Assembly: GCF_031877795.1 (NCBI RefSeq)
Contig: NC_133934.1
Location: 108,626,610-108,690,609, forward strand
DNA: 64,000 bases
Direction: 5' to 3'
Origin: Strix aluco
Taxonomy: Eukaryota > Chordata > Aves > Strigiformes > Strigidae
Part shown: one piece after another, positions 21,904 to 34,945 of the stretch
Position numbering within the stretch: position 1 is the first letter of the stretch
How the letters are laid out: each line of letters begins with the position of its first letter
The notes under the pieces: model-generated
What the model was told of the DNA's origin: nothing
What the model saw: the letters and a program-made list of their open reading frames with translations, nothing else
Database searches by the model: none
Position numbers and translations under genes: made by a program

Positions 21904-23924
21904 GAAAGAACTTTCCTCTGGCAGAGCCATGTGTGCTTTAACAACCACAAGCATCCCCTGCAGCCTCATGCTGAAGGTTTGCTTTGTTCATTTACACTTC
22001 TCTTTTGTTTCACCTTTTTAGTCTGATATTTAGTCCTCTTTCCATGATTTTTTTTTTGGTACAGTAGGCACATTTGTTTGTTTTTTTATTTTAGCATGAT
22101 TTTATCTTCCTTGGGTAAATAATTCATGTATTTCATGTTGCAGACATCCATAATTTTGTTTTTGAGTGGATGTCTTCCCTATGTGCTTATGTAGGCTCTA
22201 CTCACCAGATACATTTCATTCCCAGACATGCTAGCATATCTAACCTCTGTCAACTCACATCCTTGGTAAGTAGAACAAGCTTCCTTCATTAATGTATCTT
22301 AGCCTTCATCAGTCATCACTATCCTTTCACTGCTAGCAAATGCAGAAGGTAAACACCATCAGTCTTCCCCACTCTGTATTCTTTCATTTTCAGATATTGT
22401 AATATCACTTGGGCTGTCATTATACTAGGATTCATACCTCTAGAAAGGCCACCCCATGTCTTGTCTTGGGCTCACCAAAGACAAGTTTGTTTAGGTAGCA
22501 TAATACCAGGCATTTGCAAAAGATATCACCCAGACGGGATATCTTCCAGCAAATGTTTACTCAAAGAAATAACTTTAAAAGGTTATGCACATTAAACCAG
22601 TGACCTTCTGTGTTACTAGCATAAACAAAAAAAGGAACTGAGTTTCTTTTTCAAACTATAAGAATTTTGAAGTCAGAATGTTGGTGATGGCAGTGTTCTG
22701 TTGTCATAGAAAGGATTGCAACCCTACAGATCTGGCTTTATTACTAAAACCTGCAAAAACACAATATAAGCAGGCATTTATGTATCCCCACACATGGATG
22801 AGTCAGCATGCTCATATCATGTGAGCACAACACAGGAACAAGGGTCCCCAGAGCTGCTAAACTAGCTTACTGTCTGACCTCAGGCAAGCATATGTAATCA
22901 CTTGATTACAAGCACTCTTAAACCTAGATTACTCTTCTGTAGATCCACCACTAAAACATACATGATTCTGTCTGGGAAGGTCCCCTTTCTTTATTTTGGG
23001 AAGGTTTGTTAAAAAGCAGGCCCGGGGATTGTTGATGACGATGCCAGATGAATCATCAGCCATTGTTTCTGAGAACAGTTTGCAAACAGCTCTGAGGACA
23101 GTCCAGCTCAGGCTCTTCCTGTTCCCCGGAGGTACAGTCAGGCAAGAACCTACTCTGGGAACACAATGTGTTCTGGGTTCCTGTGAAACAACTGCCCCTA
23201 CCCACAGCATGCTTCATGGGTGAAGAGGTTGTTTGTAAGACAGCTGGAGACCAGACGGCTATGGAGCTTTGAAGTGCATCGGAAGCTGAGCAGGAAGCCC
23301 ATGGAGGACTAGTGTGAGATGGTACTTCATATTTACTATGTAACCTTACTTGCCTATAAGGCAGACTGTGTGTATCAAGTTGAAAAGAACTACCTCAGAC
23401 TGTGTGTTTGAGAGCTTCAGTCAAGAGATGCTGATAATCACCTAATCTAACCATAAAGAGAAAAATCTTTTGACTAACGTAAAAAGACAGATGTTGCCAT
23501 TGCTGTCTTCAGAAGCAGTCTGTCCCTGCAGGGCACAAGCACTGCTTGTCAGTTTGACAGTCAGAGTACAGCAGCCCTCAACAGAGAAGGAAAGCATAAT
23601 CTCTGCTGCTTCTTGTTGATACTGCTTCTCTCCTTCTTGGCTGAAACAATTCCCTGTATTTCTCTCATAGGGAAACCACTATTTTAATCTTTTGTGAAAG
23701 ATGGGTACCTGCAGCATAATCTCAGTGTTGAAGCCAACGGTCTCTTGTTATTTCCCTGCAGACCTTCATGAAGCAAGGAAGAAAGGCTAGATCTTTCCAA
23801 CCTCATGGCGTTAAGAGAGCCTTTACTCTCTTGAAGGAAAACTGTATGAATTTGATACATAAAGAATTAGGCAGGGTTGAAGATACACATGAAAGAACTG
23901 AGATGGGGTTCAGCTAAAGCTCAT

Positions 23925-24010
23925 TTCAGTTACCTGCTCTGCCATACCTTCCTATATAATCTGGGCACAGCCCTACAATGTACCTCAGTTCTCCATCAGC
24001 AAAAGAAAAT
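23925..24010 (+). repeat. Possible ancient SINE tail fragment
   Basis: Contains 'acctgctctgccatacc', 'tctgggcacagccc', 'cctcagttctccatcagc' and 'aaaagaaaataaaag', which follows the order of the old amniote repeat block also seen at 18855 and 19415. Weak, by eye. Confidence 0.4.
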
Positions 24011-27000
24011 AAAAGTCCTCCCGTAATCTAAGGAGCAGTCAGGTCCAGTAATGGGAAATTAAACATATCATCCATAATTTGTCAAGGTGGAATGAGCAAA
24101 GCCAACAACATTAAAGCATTCACTGTTACTAGACCTTGTATGCGGCTAAAGTCAACAGTATCGTTATAGATGTTCATATTCTGTAATGTTTATAGAAATC
24201 AGTGCCATCAAAACCGATTCCATGCATAGCTTCATGTTTCTTCCCAGTTTCAACCACAGTAGCATGAAGATTAGGACACAGGCAACTAGTAAGTTTGTTT
24301 ACTGCAAATCTCTTGATAACTGTGCCTAGACACGGGAAATTTGAGGTGGAGTTACTACTGCTCAGGCCACTTTCTCTGATCTCATTTTATAGTGGCTCCA
24401 TCCTAGCTTTCTGGGTGTCAGTGCATTTTACAATCTTCACTTGGTTGTGTAGGTCTTTACGTGTTTGTGGCTGAACTACCTGTGTAAGCTGCCACAACAC
24501 TCAATCACACTGAATCTAGATACCTAATTGCAAGACCCTAGAGCCCAAAACAAGCAGACTGACTAATATTTTGGTTACTCAGCCTTATTTTTTCAGCCTA
24601 AGCAAGACCATTTTGAATGCAATTACTCTTTGCAACACAGCTGGAAAAGGGTACCTCACAGTGACAGGCAAGCAAGGCTGCTGCTCCGGTCCTAGCCCCA
24701 GAAGGTTCATGGGAGAGATCATCCCAAAGGATTCAGCACAACCTGTGTGCCTGCCTTGCTGCTTCTCACTGCTTTCACTGCCAAAAACAAAGAATGAAGC
24801 TTTTTGTTTGAGAGCTAGTAAGCGTGTCCATGAGCTTACCCCTGGAGAATTGCGCAGCTGCACAGTGATATGGCTGGAGATGGGGAGGAGAAAGTTTAGC
24901 TTAGCTTTGCCTCCCTGGCCCTGGGCAAAATTTGTTTATTACAGCCAAACAAGAATTTGTACCTCCATCAAACTGCATTTTTTCTCTTTGCCAAAAGAGA
25001 AAAATCTTCCCCTTCTCTCAGCAACAATTCCATCACTTAAAATGTCATGGAGCGTTGACTGTTTATTTCCACTTTTTGATTAGGATCACCAGCCAGCATA
25101 TTTTCTTAAAGATATAATATTTTAAATGAAAAATTTTTTTTTCAGGCAAGTCTCAGTGATATGTGGATGGATTACCCATGGCATGGATTCACCAGGCCCT
25201 GTCTTCCTCCGTCACTCCTAGCCGCAGCACCACGTCTGAATGGAGCAACGTTCATCCCCCTGGCACCCAGCCTCATTCTGCCTGCTTAAAGCTGCCTCTG
25301 TTCTCTACAGAAATTCGCTTACCAGCCTTTCAAAGGTGAGCGCACTAAATATATACTTACTGCCTAATTTATTTACCTGTTGTATCAGCCTTGGTTTTGT
25401 TTTATTTGTGTTATTCTACCACTACCATTATGCTGCATAATTGCAAGTTGATTATTCTGTGAAACTGGCAGCTGTGAAAGGTGCTGATTTAATAGCCCAG
25501 AAGACCTGATTTCTCAAGTTTATCTGTAGGGGGGCTGAGTACAGGTAGTGAGAATGCAAACTGCCCACGTGGCAATTTGGAGGGGAGTCCCTTCAGGTGG
25601 AAAAGGGAGCCAACCCCCCTGAAGATAAACCCCACTGCAATAAGAGGTTGTTTCATCCAATAGGTGTCAAACTGAGACAGTATTCAAATGAACTAAGGAA
25701 GAAAAAGACCATGTAATTGGGACACTTTTGGATAGGGAAAGAACACAGTATCCTAAGAGATGGCAAGTTATGCCTAGATTCTGGATATAACTGAGGCTGT
25801 CTTATAGGCAAGACACAGTAGTTCAGGAAGATGGAAGTGCATGAGGAGAACTGGGACTGCTGATGTCTCTACAAAACCTGTTCTGTAGAATTCAAAGCTG
25901 TCAGTCTGGTACCTTCTAAGAGCCTGCATTATTGTATGACAGCAAAGTGGAATAATTGGCTCATGGGTGTGGGTGTGTAATAGTGACAAAATTGAGGCTA
26001 GAATTCCCCACATCCCTTGGCTAATGACCCCCAAATTTCTATGCAAAACAAAAATAATCTCCTTGTTTCAATAAACTACAGGGAATAAACCTGATGCTAA
26101 AAACACACCTGGCTGAGTCAGACTTAATTTTGGAACGAAACAAAACACCCTACCACCCTAAAAGATAAGATAGTTTCTCTTAAGAAAAACACAAAGCTGT
26201 TTTATGAATAAGGACAATCAGAAGACTGTCAGAAGAAAAATCAGTCAACACAAATAGTCTGAATATTGCACAAGAGGAGGAAAAAAGACTTAAATGTATT
26301 GAACATGAGAAGAGAACAACATCTGCTTATAGATTCTGTAAATTACCTCCCAAACTCCCAAAAGAAGCTGTGACTAGAATTTAAATTCTTCCACTCATGT
26401 GACTATCCAGGTGAAGGACATGCATATGGGAGTCTTATATAGCTGTCAATAAATTATGATGTTGATGTATTCCTACCCATCTAAAACACCAGAGAGTTGT
26501 GGGAGCAGTGAAATTTTAGTAATATCTCTGTAAGTAAGTTGGCTCAAAGTTCTAAAAAAGCTCTAGCCCCAGCCTTCCCAGCTGAGTAGAGGCCATTTCC
26601 TTTTTCCCAGCTTTTGGAGAGCTCCTAATTCAGCATGTTTCATTGGAATTAAATGAGGTGTGTGTCCTTGTCATTCTTGTTGCACGTTTGTATATGAATT
26701 TCAGTTGTTGATGATAGCTACACACAATCCAAACTTTCAGTCTCCCTCCTTCACATCCTGACACATTTTAAAGTTCCACTTTCTGTGGGTAATTTTCTGT
26801 GCAGGAGTGGAGGCAGAAATGTTGAAATACCATAATAAAGATTCTTATGAATATATTTCTAGTTAAGTCAGAAACAGAAATTGCCAAGAAACCTGTTTCC
26901 TTGAACTTGAATCCTATTCTCTGACCCTTTCTTCCCAAACCAAGACAATGAGATGGTTCAGATCTTATGTGGATCGAGAACTGAGGTTTCCAGTCTTCAT

Positions 27001-28412
27001 CAAAAGATATCCAGTCACAGTACCTCCTTATAGAAGGTCTGATATAAGAATTGGTGTGCTTTGCCCCAAATATTCAATTCTCTTTCCTTCTGGAGCACTG
27101 GAATACAAAAAAAAAATTAATGTCTTATGGTGACAGTAAGTTAGGCAGCAGTTTGCCTTTCTGAGTAGAGGGCTTCTTCTCAAGAGGATCCTTAATAGAT
27201 GCTTGAGATTGGAAACTATATGCTCTAGGTTTTAATCAAAGTCTAGGAACTGGTGGGTGCTAAAGTGGAAGCCATTAGAAATCTATTATTTTATCATCAT
27301 CCTGCTCACATTTGATATTAAAGCGGTACTGCACTCCCCATCTTTTTTTTTCATCTTAATGTACCAGTAACAGTTTAAAAAAAAAGGGTGTTTTAAAAAC
27401 ATATAAACAAGCTTTCTCATTCTCAGATTGACCTGGTCTATACTATAAGTGTAAGCAATAAACTTTCGTATACTCCTTAATGCCATTGACAATCTGAAGT
27501 CAATATCAGCAACCCTGTCTCCTAGGTTTTTTAATCTACAAATCAGATCCTTTAATCCTGTTACACATTTATTATCTTACAAAATGCCATCCTAGTGCCC
27601 TTACACACTACTCCGTTCAGTTCAACTCTATCTTGCCAGGCAAGAATGTAGTGAAATGGTGATGCCAGGTGACAGCTATGAGCAGTTTCACCAGGGCTTT
27701 GTTCTCAGTGGTAGCTCACTAAATACCATGCATACTTAGTCTCAGATCAGACAATTTTGGGTTTTTTTTCAGTAGGATTCAAATTTCCAACGTAACCTTG
27801 CTTCTCATAGTTTTGTCAGATACTCTATTATCATCATTTACATGTCATTTATAAATCATTAGTTTGCAACCAAAATATTAATATTTTCATCTTTGAAAAC
27901 AAGGAAAATACCTAGGTCTTCTTGGCAGAGGCAGTAAGGAGCTCATGCGCAGTTTACTTTCCTAAGTAAGGGCAGGGAACTTATATCAAAGACTGAAAGC
28001 CAAGGGTTCTTTTTTTCATTTGAATATTTTCAATATTCATGACAAAAACTACAGATCTTTGGATGAAACCATATTGTAATGGTCCAAAACTCCTTGTAAA
28101 CAACTTGGTTTTATACATTTGCTTTCAGGCCATTTAAAGACTGGCATTTCTTTAATTAACTCCTTCAGTTTCCCAAATTCTTCATTAAAAACTGTTAAAC
28201 ATACATGGGACACATGCACAATATTGCTCAGTCTGTCTTAGCCCCAGGACTCTAGCTTTTCCCTGAACTGCTGAGAACATCTGGTCATGCTCTTTTTTTC
28301 TTTTACTACATTTCTTTCAGTTTGAAAAATTGTCCATACAGAACATTGCTTGCTACATTAGAAAAAGTTAATTCTATCATCCTAAAACAATCTAAATGAT
28401 AATGCAAGAAGT

Positions 28413-28452
28413 GTCCACTGTGGACATTAACATTCCCATAGTGGAATGTTAA
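28413..28452. repeat. Two adjacent perfect inverted repeats
   Basis: GTCCAC-T-GTGGAC (28413-28425) is followed at once by TTAACATTCC (28427-28436), a 6-base spacer, and GGAATGTTAA (28443-28452). Both stems are perfect. No transposase or larger terminal repeat is seen around them. Confidence 0.8.
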
Positions 28453-29094
28453 ATATGCATACATTTGTGTGCTTTTTTCCCCCATGAGGGTATTTTCCAG
28501 ACCTCTGGTGACACAGGAAATGGAGGAAGATATTTGAAGTCAGTCACCTTTCCAAGAAAATATCCCCTTCTTTTCATTAATCTTTCATTTTTACATGGAA
28601 AACAGCACTTCTCACATTTCTGAGCTGGATTTCCACAGATAATAGGGATGTGAGACAGGATACTAACTCAATAATGTGAGCAGTAGAAAGCAGTCAAGAA
28701 CTGTGTCCTGTAAGAAATAAGAATACTTTCTGTCTTCTATTTTGCTGGTGCTAACCTCAGGCTTATTTGGAGTGCAGCTTTATTGAAACTTCTGTTTTGA
28801 TTCTAGTGAAATTTAACTTCTCCATTCCCACTTTGGGATGCTCTTTTAATTCATTTTAATTCTATTACCCTGTTTTGTTTAGAAATTATTAAGACATAGG
28901 AAGCCTTGTAAAAATGCATTATTTCAGTCTTCAGCTTCTAGGTGGTCAGTATTGTACAACACTTGTACAATCCCATGACTTGTTCCATCCATCTCCTACC
29001 ACAGTTCCCCACATTAGGGTTGTGATTCATGCTCATTTCTTTACAGTCTGTGCATTACAGTAGTAAATATGATGTTTAGGTTAAATAATAAACT

Positions 29095-29280
29095 ATGCTA
29101 AGCCTTGTATTAGTATATACTGTAGACAATCCCTGCCTTGAAGGGCTTCAATTTAAATAGAAAAGATTGAAGGGAAGAAGTGGAGAAAGGGGTGGAGTCC
29201 CAGAGAAATTCAGCAATTTGCACAGTCACAAGCCAGGACTTGAATTCCAGGGTCCTGTAATTCTTATATTTCAAGAAATC
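29095..29280 (+). repeat. Ancient amniote SINE fragment
   Basis: The order 'tagacaatccctgccttgaa', 'gggcttcaatttaaatag', 'cagagaaattcagcaatttg', 'cacagtcacaagccagg', 'acttgaattccagggtcctg' follows the old repeat with 'agtccctgcc...gagcttacaatct...cacacagc...cagagccaggaa...acccaggtctcctg'. Confidence 0.6.
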
Positions 29281-30899
29281 TTTCTACCCTTTTATCAAGG
29301 CAATGAATCATTTCAGGCAGAAATAAACAGAAAATAGCAGATTTGATTCTCAGGTCTTTATTCACTTGATCCTGCCACAACCAATGTTGGTCAATGACAG
29401 AGAGTAAAGTAAAGAAGATCTTGATGATTTAATGTTAGAGTACCCCAGAAAAGCTAAGCCTATAAAATGGGACAATTCAAGGAACATAACTTTAAAAAAA
29501 GAACAAAAATATTGTTAAAACTTTGTCTTAAAGAGAATTTTAACACAGGAACAGGGTTTAGGTTTTTTGCTTTTTATTCCCTTACCACGTCCTTTGCTCT
29601 GAGTATGTTTTGCTGTTTATAGTTGCCTAAATATCTGTTGTGAGGTCCGTTATCCCACCTTCCTAACCTGAAGAGGAAAAAAATTTCCAAACAGCTAGCC
29701 TCCTCTTGGGAAAGGTAAAGGCATTATGGATGATGAAAACTGCTTGTTCCAAGATTCAGCATGACAGACCATTTCAATAACTGCAGTGAATATTAGTCTT
29801 CGTTTTCTCCTAACAATATTTGAACAGGCACTTGAAAGGAAATGTAGTGATTCAGAAAGAAATATAATTCCCTTCACATCAGAAAAATCCTGGAAGTGGT
29901 GGAAAAAATGTTTCAGACAGAAGGGTAGATTAAGAGTCAAAAAAGCCTGTCCCCTCCCCAGTCAGCAAGCAACTCACTGTGTGCATTTCTTTTAAAAACT
30001 CTAAGAGCAAAAGCATTCTTCTGGTCCTTCTGTTACAACCAAACCAAAACTAAGAGCTAGACAAGTATTTTTGTAGCCTACATAATACTATGCAGCATTT
30101 ACCTCAGAGGTATCCACAATATCATCTGATCCCACTTCTATTAATTCAAAACATTTGCTTATAGTGAAATTGGGTTTTTACATCAAAATATTGAGAGAGT
30201 ATGTGGATAAGGTACATACACACTCACAAAAAAACTATAGCTTTATTGACATATTTAGTGATATACTTTTATATTTATTACTATACTTATTCAAGGGGAA
30301 ACTTGGCAGAGCATCTGTTTTAGAACCCTAGCAAGGTTCTAATTTCACAAGAAAGAAGTTAAAGTTGTACCTTGTCCCAACAAAGTCAGATCATTTTCCT
30401 AAAACCCCCTCAAAATGTCTTCCAAAATACTGAAGCATACACACACCCAATTTTAAACAAGTATTATTCAGTCCAGCATAGAATCTTCAAAAGCCTGGAT
30501 TTCAAATGCAACTGGTATCTTGTACAGAAAGTAATTTCTTATGACAGCATTAGATAAAGTGTCTCATCTTTGAAACGTATCCACAGGCATAATGAAAGTG
30601 CCTTGTAGGAAGGACCTTCCACTTCTGACTTTCCAAATAGAAGCATCACAATCAAGTTCAACATGACAACTCATAAGTGTACAGTTTCTTAAAGAAGTGT
30701 AGCTACAATTGGTCTCTGCATCAGTTCAGTCAGTGCTCATACAGTAACATCTCTGCTGTAATCAGCAGCAGTAATAATTTGCCATGTTTAAAAAAAAACA
30801 GTCAAAGCATTTTCTAATGTTCATTTTCCTTGAGAACTAAGGAGCTTAACACCAGCTAAGTCATAGCTAGTTTTATGGGAAATGTAAAAGATAATGAGT

Positions 30900-30975
30900 T
30901 GAATAATAATAATAGCACTTACGTAGGTCTGTGTACTTTCAAAGTGCTGCACAAATACTAAATAATTCATTTTAA
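30900..30975 (+). repeat. Ancient SINE 5' fragment
   Basis: Starts in (AAT)n and continues 'agcacttacgtaggtctg', 'tactttcaaagtgctgcac', similar to the 'tagcacttt...caaagcactttacaaa' head of old amniote repeats. It may continue into 31020. Confidence 0.45.
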
Positions 30976-31397
30976 TTAAAAAGGCCTTCAAAAGATTAAA
31001 CGACCCTTGAAATAAATGAGAAGTGTTGTTCATTACCTCAAGGAGAGAAAGATCTGGTCTCAAATAGCTTTATGTTTGAAAATTATTAAGAAACTAACAG
31101 TACAACCTAATCTTAGGGAAAAATAATGCTTAACCACATGGAATAAGGCTCTGGAAATCAGTGAAGCTGCTTGCACATGTAAAAGCTGTAAGATCAAACC
31201 CTAAATTGTACATCACAGCTTTTTACTTGTTTTTCTCTTTCTCTTCCAGAGATTTCAGCTTTTCAGCATACCAGGCAAAAAGTCCCACTGACTTCACCAG
31301 GAGCAATTTTTATGTGCTTTCTAAGAAGGTGTTGGTGTTTCCTGAACTGTTCTGTTTCATGTCAGCTGTGGTGCTCATATCTATGAAACGACGAAGC

Positions 31398-31419
31398 TTT
31401 TTTTTTTTTTTTTTTTTTT
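31398..31419. repeat. Poly-T run (22 T)
   Basis: Longest homopolymer in the window, 22 T followed by GG. No adjoining element recognised. Confidence 0.85.
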
Positions 31420-32384
31420 GGTGCAAAACTACACCTTTCTCTTTCTAAGAACAGGATTTGTTCTCGGCACTCCTGACACCTGACATCAAGAGAAATGCTG
31501 CACTTCCTATCAGAGACCTCCCTTTTGTTCCTTGTAAGAAGGAAGTTACCAGTAAAAGGTCAGCACACTGTACCAACTGTCTTTCACAGCCTCATTTTAC
31601 TTGTTTTTTTTACACTTTGCTAGGAGTTGCTCCCCTAGGGTGACAGTTGCATTACCAGCTGCCATTCTCCCCATCATATTGGCCAAGATGTCAGGGCTGC
31701 ATGCAGCAAACAAGCAAGCAAGCGTACACTTCACTTCTCACAACTAAAGGCCATATGACCTGATGTACAAATTTTCAGTTTCTTTCCCCGTACAGCTTTC
31801 CATCCTTCCCTCTTCTGACTCACTTTTCCTTTTCATAACAGATCTTCAGGGACTTGGGGTACATCTCTCAATCTTGCTTTTCATTTTCAAGCATACTAAA
31901 TTTTAATCCATACAGCATTAAACTCTCAGAGGTAATTTTTCTAATGCAAAACCAATTTTGTACCTAACTGATCACTGTAGTGCTGCTATAAGCCCAGACA
32001 GTCATTGCTATCTCTACTGAGAAGCAGGGAAGATCTCTCTGGCTATTGAACTCCATCAGTCTTCCCAACCATTTTCAAAATATCTTTGTAACAGATTGCT
32101 AACTAAATTTATATAAAACATCTTTTCTGTTTTTCAGAGGTATATTAGTTTCTTCATATTGTGCTCTGAGGTCACAGGCACAGCTTGAGCATTAACCCAG
32201 TATTTGTAGAGGACCAAAGCTTAAGCTCTAGAATACAAATTTTAAACAAGCCAAAGATTTTTACAAGAGAATGGGAGTGAGAAAGAGACAAAATGGGAGA
32301 TGTTCTTGTACTTTATCCTCCCAATGGGAAACGTGAATCCCTTTTTTTCAGTCCATGATCTGCAGTGGATTCACTGACTTCTAA

Positions 32385-32440
32385 GAAGCCTATATGCTTC
32401 ACCATCCCCATTTTACAGTGTGGGCAATGACTGACTCACA
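32385..32440 (+). repeat. Possible MIR-like fragment
   Basis: Contains 'ccatccccattttacagtg' then 'gggcaatgactgactcacat', the recognisable piece of a MIR-type core. Short and decayed. Confidence 0.35.
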
Positions 32441-34097
32441 TCAGAGCTAATTTCAAATAAAAGTATTGCAATTAATTTTTTTTATCATGAAGTGGAGAAA
32501 AAGAATCAAATCTGCATAACAGTTTTGAGAAGAGATGACATATATTAGGCAGCTATGTTTAACATTTTTCACTAGATAATGTAAATTTTATCTTCATACG
32601 CTTCCTCTTTAACAACCTCCAATGAAGGTCAGGTACATTGCAAGTTTAGCATTTCTCCTGCAGTCATCTTGTGGTTAAAGAGAGCTGGCATCTGGCTATG
32701 GATCCCCTCTGAGCCAGAGCAGACCTCGGGGGAATTATTCCTTGTACAGAGGATCAACTCACAACCATTAGATTCAAGTCCACCTCTGCTTTGTCTCTTG
32801 TGATTCTGCCCTTTGGACCTTAGTGATATTTAATACATTGATATTTCTAAGACACTTGTGTATTATAGCATTTCACGCTGTAAATTCAGACAGATCTGGT
32901 GGGGTCACAAGCAAATTAGAGCTGTCTCTTCAAGATGTATGAAGTTCAGCCATAGTTCACAGTGACTGTATTTTCCAAAGCATCCTGTGCAATGTGATAA
33001 CATGAGCTTCTATCAGCCAGCAACAAGGAATAACAAGATGTCACTGTGGATTTTATTTCTGAGAGGCAATGATAATTCACTAGTATTTGCGCAGATTACT
33101 GAGAACCAGTGTGCAGCAAAGTTGATTCCACTCATTTGTATTAATAGGTGTATTAGGGTATTGTATCTTATCGCCTTAATTAGAGTGAATTGAGTTAAGG
33201 AGTTGAGTAGCAACTAATTAAAAATTAACGAGGGGCCATGCAGTAAAAAGTAACTCTTTATGCTGCAGCAGGTAAGCAGAAATACTCCTTTGCTGCTAAA
33301 ATCAGATGCTTTTTGCTTTTTCCCCTGCAATAGCTGAGTGAACTCGCACAGTATGCTGGGAAGGCATTGCTGCCCAGCTTTCTCTAAAAGCTTTAGGCAT
33401 ATTTGAAGGTATGAACAGCAACAAAACCTCCAAATTCAGGTCCTCCAGATAGGCAAAAGATGTAAGGAAATGGATAAGCATTCCAGGTACCTGGAGGAAC
33501 ACAGCTAGACTAGCAAACCTGACCACATATTCTGCTTTCCTATGGCCCACTTGCATTACCCAGATAAATCCCTCAAATGATCTAGAATATAGGAGGGCCA
33601 GCTTAAAGTGTTCTGGGTAACCACAGTAAAAAATGAGTCACCTTCCCTTGATGATGACTTTTTTTTTTTTGCTAGTACATTTAAACTGCAGTTTTGACTC
33701 ACTGTCATGTACAAGTACATCCATATAGCACAAATAATATACTGCTTTAGTAACATGTGTCCCTTTGTGTTGCAATATCTGAATCACAGAAATTTGCCTG
33801 CACAGGCAGAGACCTGTGCAATCCACCTCTATGCCAAAATAGGCTTGTTCTCTACAATTATTCTGAAAAGATTGTCTCAACTAGTAGAATTTTCAAGGCA
33901 TGTCACTTCTGCCACTTCTCTCAGGCAGAGGATTTGATGAACCAACAATTTCTAGAGTTCAAAAGGCTTTTAACCTCTGTATTTTCTTCTCAAAAGAAGG
34001 TCACTCCATTGACCTTAGTTTTGCTGAGGAACACAAAATATGGCAGCTAGTTTTCCCCACTGTTTATACAGTTCAGTTACCTGTAGACAGCTACACA

Positions 34098-34945
34098 AAA
34101 TCAGAGTGGTGGAAGTTAAAAGGGACCCTCAGAGATCATTTCGTTCAATCTCCTTACTGTAAGCAGGGTCAGCTAGAGCAGGTTGCTCAGGGCCTTATCC
34201 AGTCAGGTTTTGAATATCTCCATGATGCAGACTCCACAACCTCTCCTGGCAACCTGTTCCAGTATTTGACACCCTTCACAAGAAGGTTTTTTCCTCTGCT
34301 AAAGTGGACTTTCCTGTGTTTCAGTTTGCATCCATTGCCCCTTGTCTAGTCACTGGGCAACACTAGCTTTGTCATCTTTACTCACCCCACATCAGGTATT
34401 TAACACATGGGTATGGGTGACAATATGACACACAATCTCCCCTCCCCGAGCCTTCTGTTCTCCAAACTGAACGGTTCCAGCTCTTTCAGACTCTCCTTGG
34501 ATGATAGATCCTCCAATCCCTTAATGAGCTTCATGGTCCCTGCTGGACTTGCTCTAGCATGTCCATGCCCCTGTTGTAGTAGGGAGCCCAGTGCTGGACA
34601 CAACACTCCAGATAGGGCCTCACCAGTGCTGAGTAGAGGGGAAGATCCCCTCCCTTGGCCTGCTGGCAATGCTCTCCCTCATGTAGACCAGGAGGCTGTT
34701 AGCCGCCTGTGCTGCAAGAGTACATTATTGTTTCACGTTCAACTTGGAGTCCATCAGGACCCCCAGGTCCCTTTCTGTCAAACTGCTTCCCAGACAGTCA
34801 GCCCCATCATGTACTGGTGCATGGAGCCGTTCTTCTCCAGGTGTAAGACCTGGCACTTCCCATTGTTGAACTTCATGAGATTCCTGCAGGCTGATTTCTC
34901 CAGTCTGATGTCCCTCTGAATGGTAGTACAACCATCTGGTGTATC
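34098..34945 (-). mobile_element. 5'-truncated CR1 LINE (avian chicken repeat 1)
   Basis: On the minus strand this begins within the C-terminal end of the CR1 ORF2 reverse-transcriptase protein. One frame gives IQRDIRLEKSACRNLMKFNN then KCQVLHLEKN, and the motif LTERDLGVLMDSKLNVKQ continues in another frame, so a frameshift lies near 34780-34800. Downstream follow the CR1 segments for 'gccctactccag'-type 3'UTR text and the terminal 'gttgaaccatccta'-like sequence in decayed form, ending near 34098. The plus strand, read directly, shows the antisense of the CR1 3' region ('gcaacctgttccagtatttg', 'ccccttgtctagtcactggg', 'acccccaggtccctttctg'). It is an inactive remnant, lacking the endonuclease and most of the reverse transcriptase. 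Long plus-strand frames across it are artefacts. Confidence 0.92.

Larger units (their letters stand above)
21230..34090. other. Intergenic DNA upstream of DIO2, part 1
   Basis: No coding exon is supported. Frames up to 170 codons occur (24571-25083 on plus), but none resembles a known protein or has credible splice context. Contents seen: T run 21286-21301, A run 21886-21903, T run 31398-31419, ancient repeat fragments at 23925-24010, 29095-29280 and 30900-30975, and two adjacent perfect inverted repeats at 28413-28452. The first few hundred bases may contain further promoter elements of DIO2. Confidence 0.6.

Noticed and set aside
24571..25083. 170-codon plus-strand open frame
   Set aside because: Longest frame outside known elements, but it has no recognisable domain, no conserved-looking composition, and an overlapping 92-codon frame on the other strand. 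A frame of this size is expected by chance in 64 kb.
33900..34349. 149-codon plus-strand open frame
   Set aside because: Its second half is the antisense of the CR1 3' region; the first half is unrecognised intergenic DNA.
34407..34919. 170-codon plus-strand open frame
   Set aside because: It is the antisense of the CR1 element; the true coding sense of that DNA is minus.
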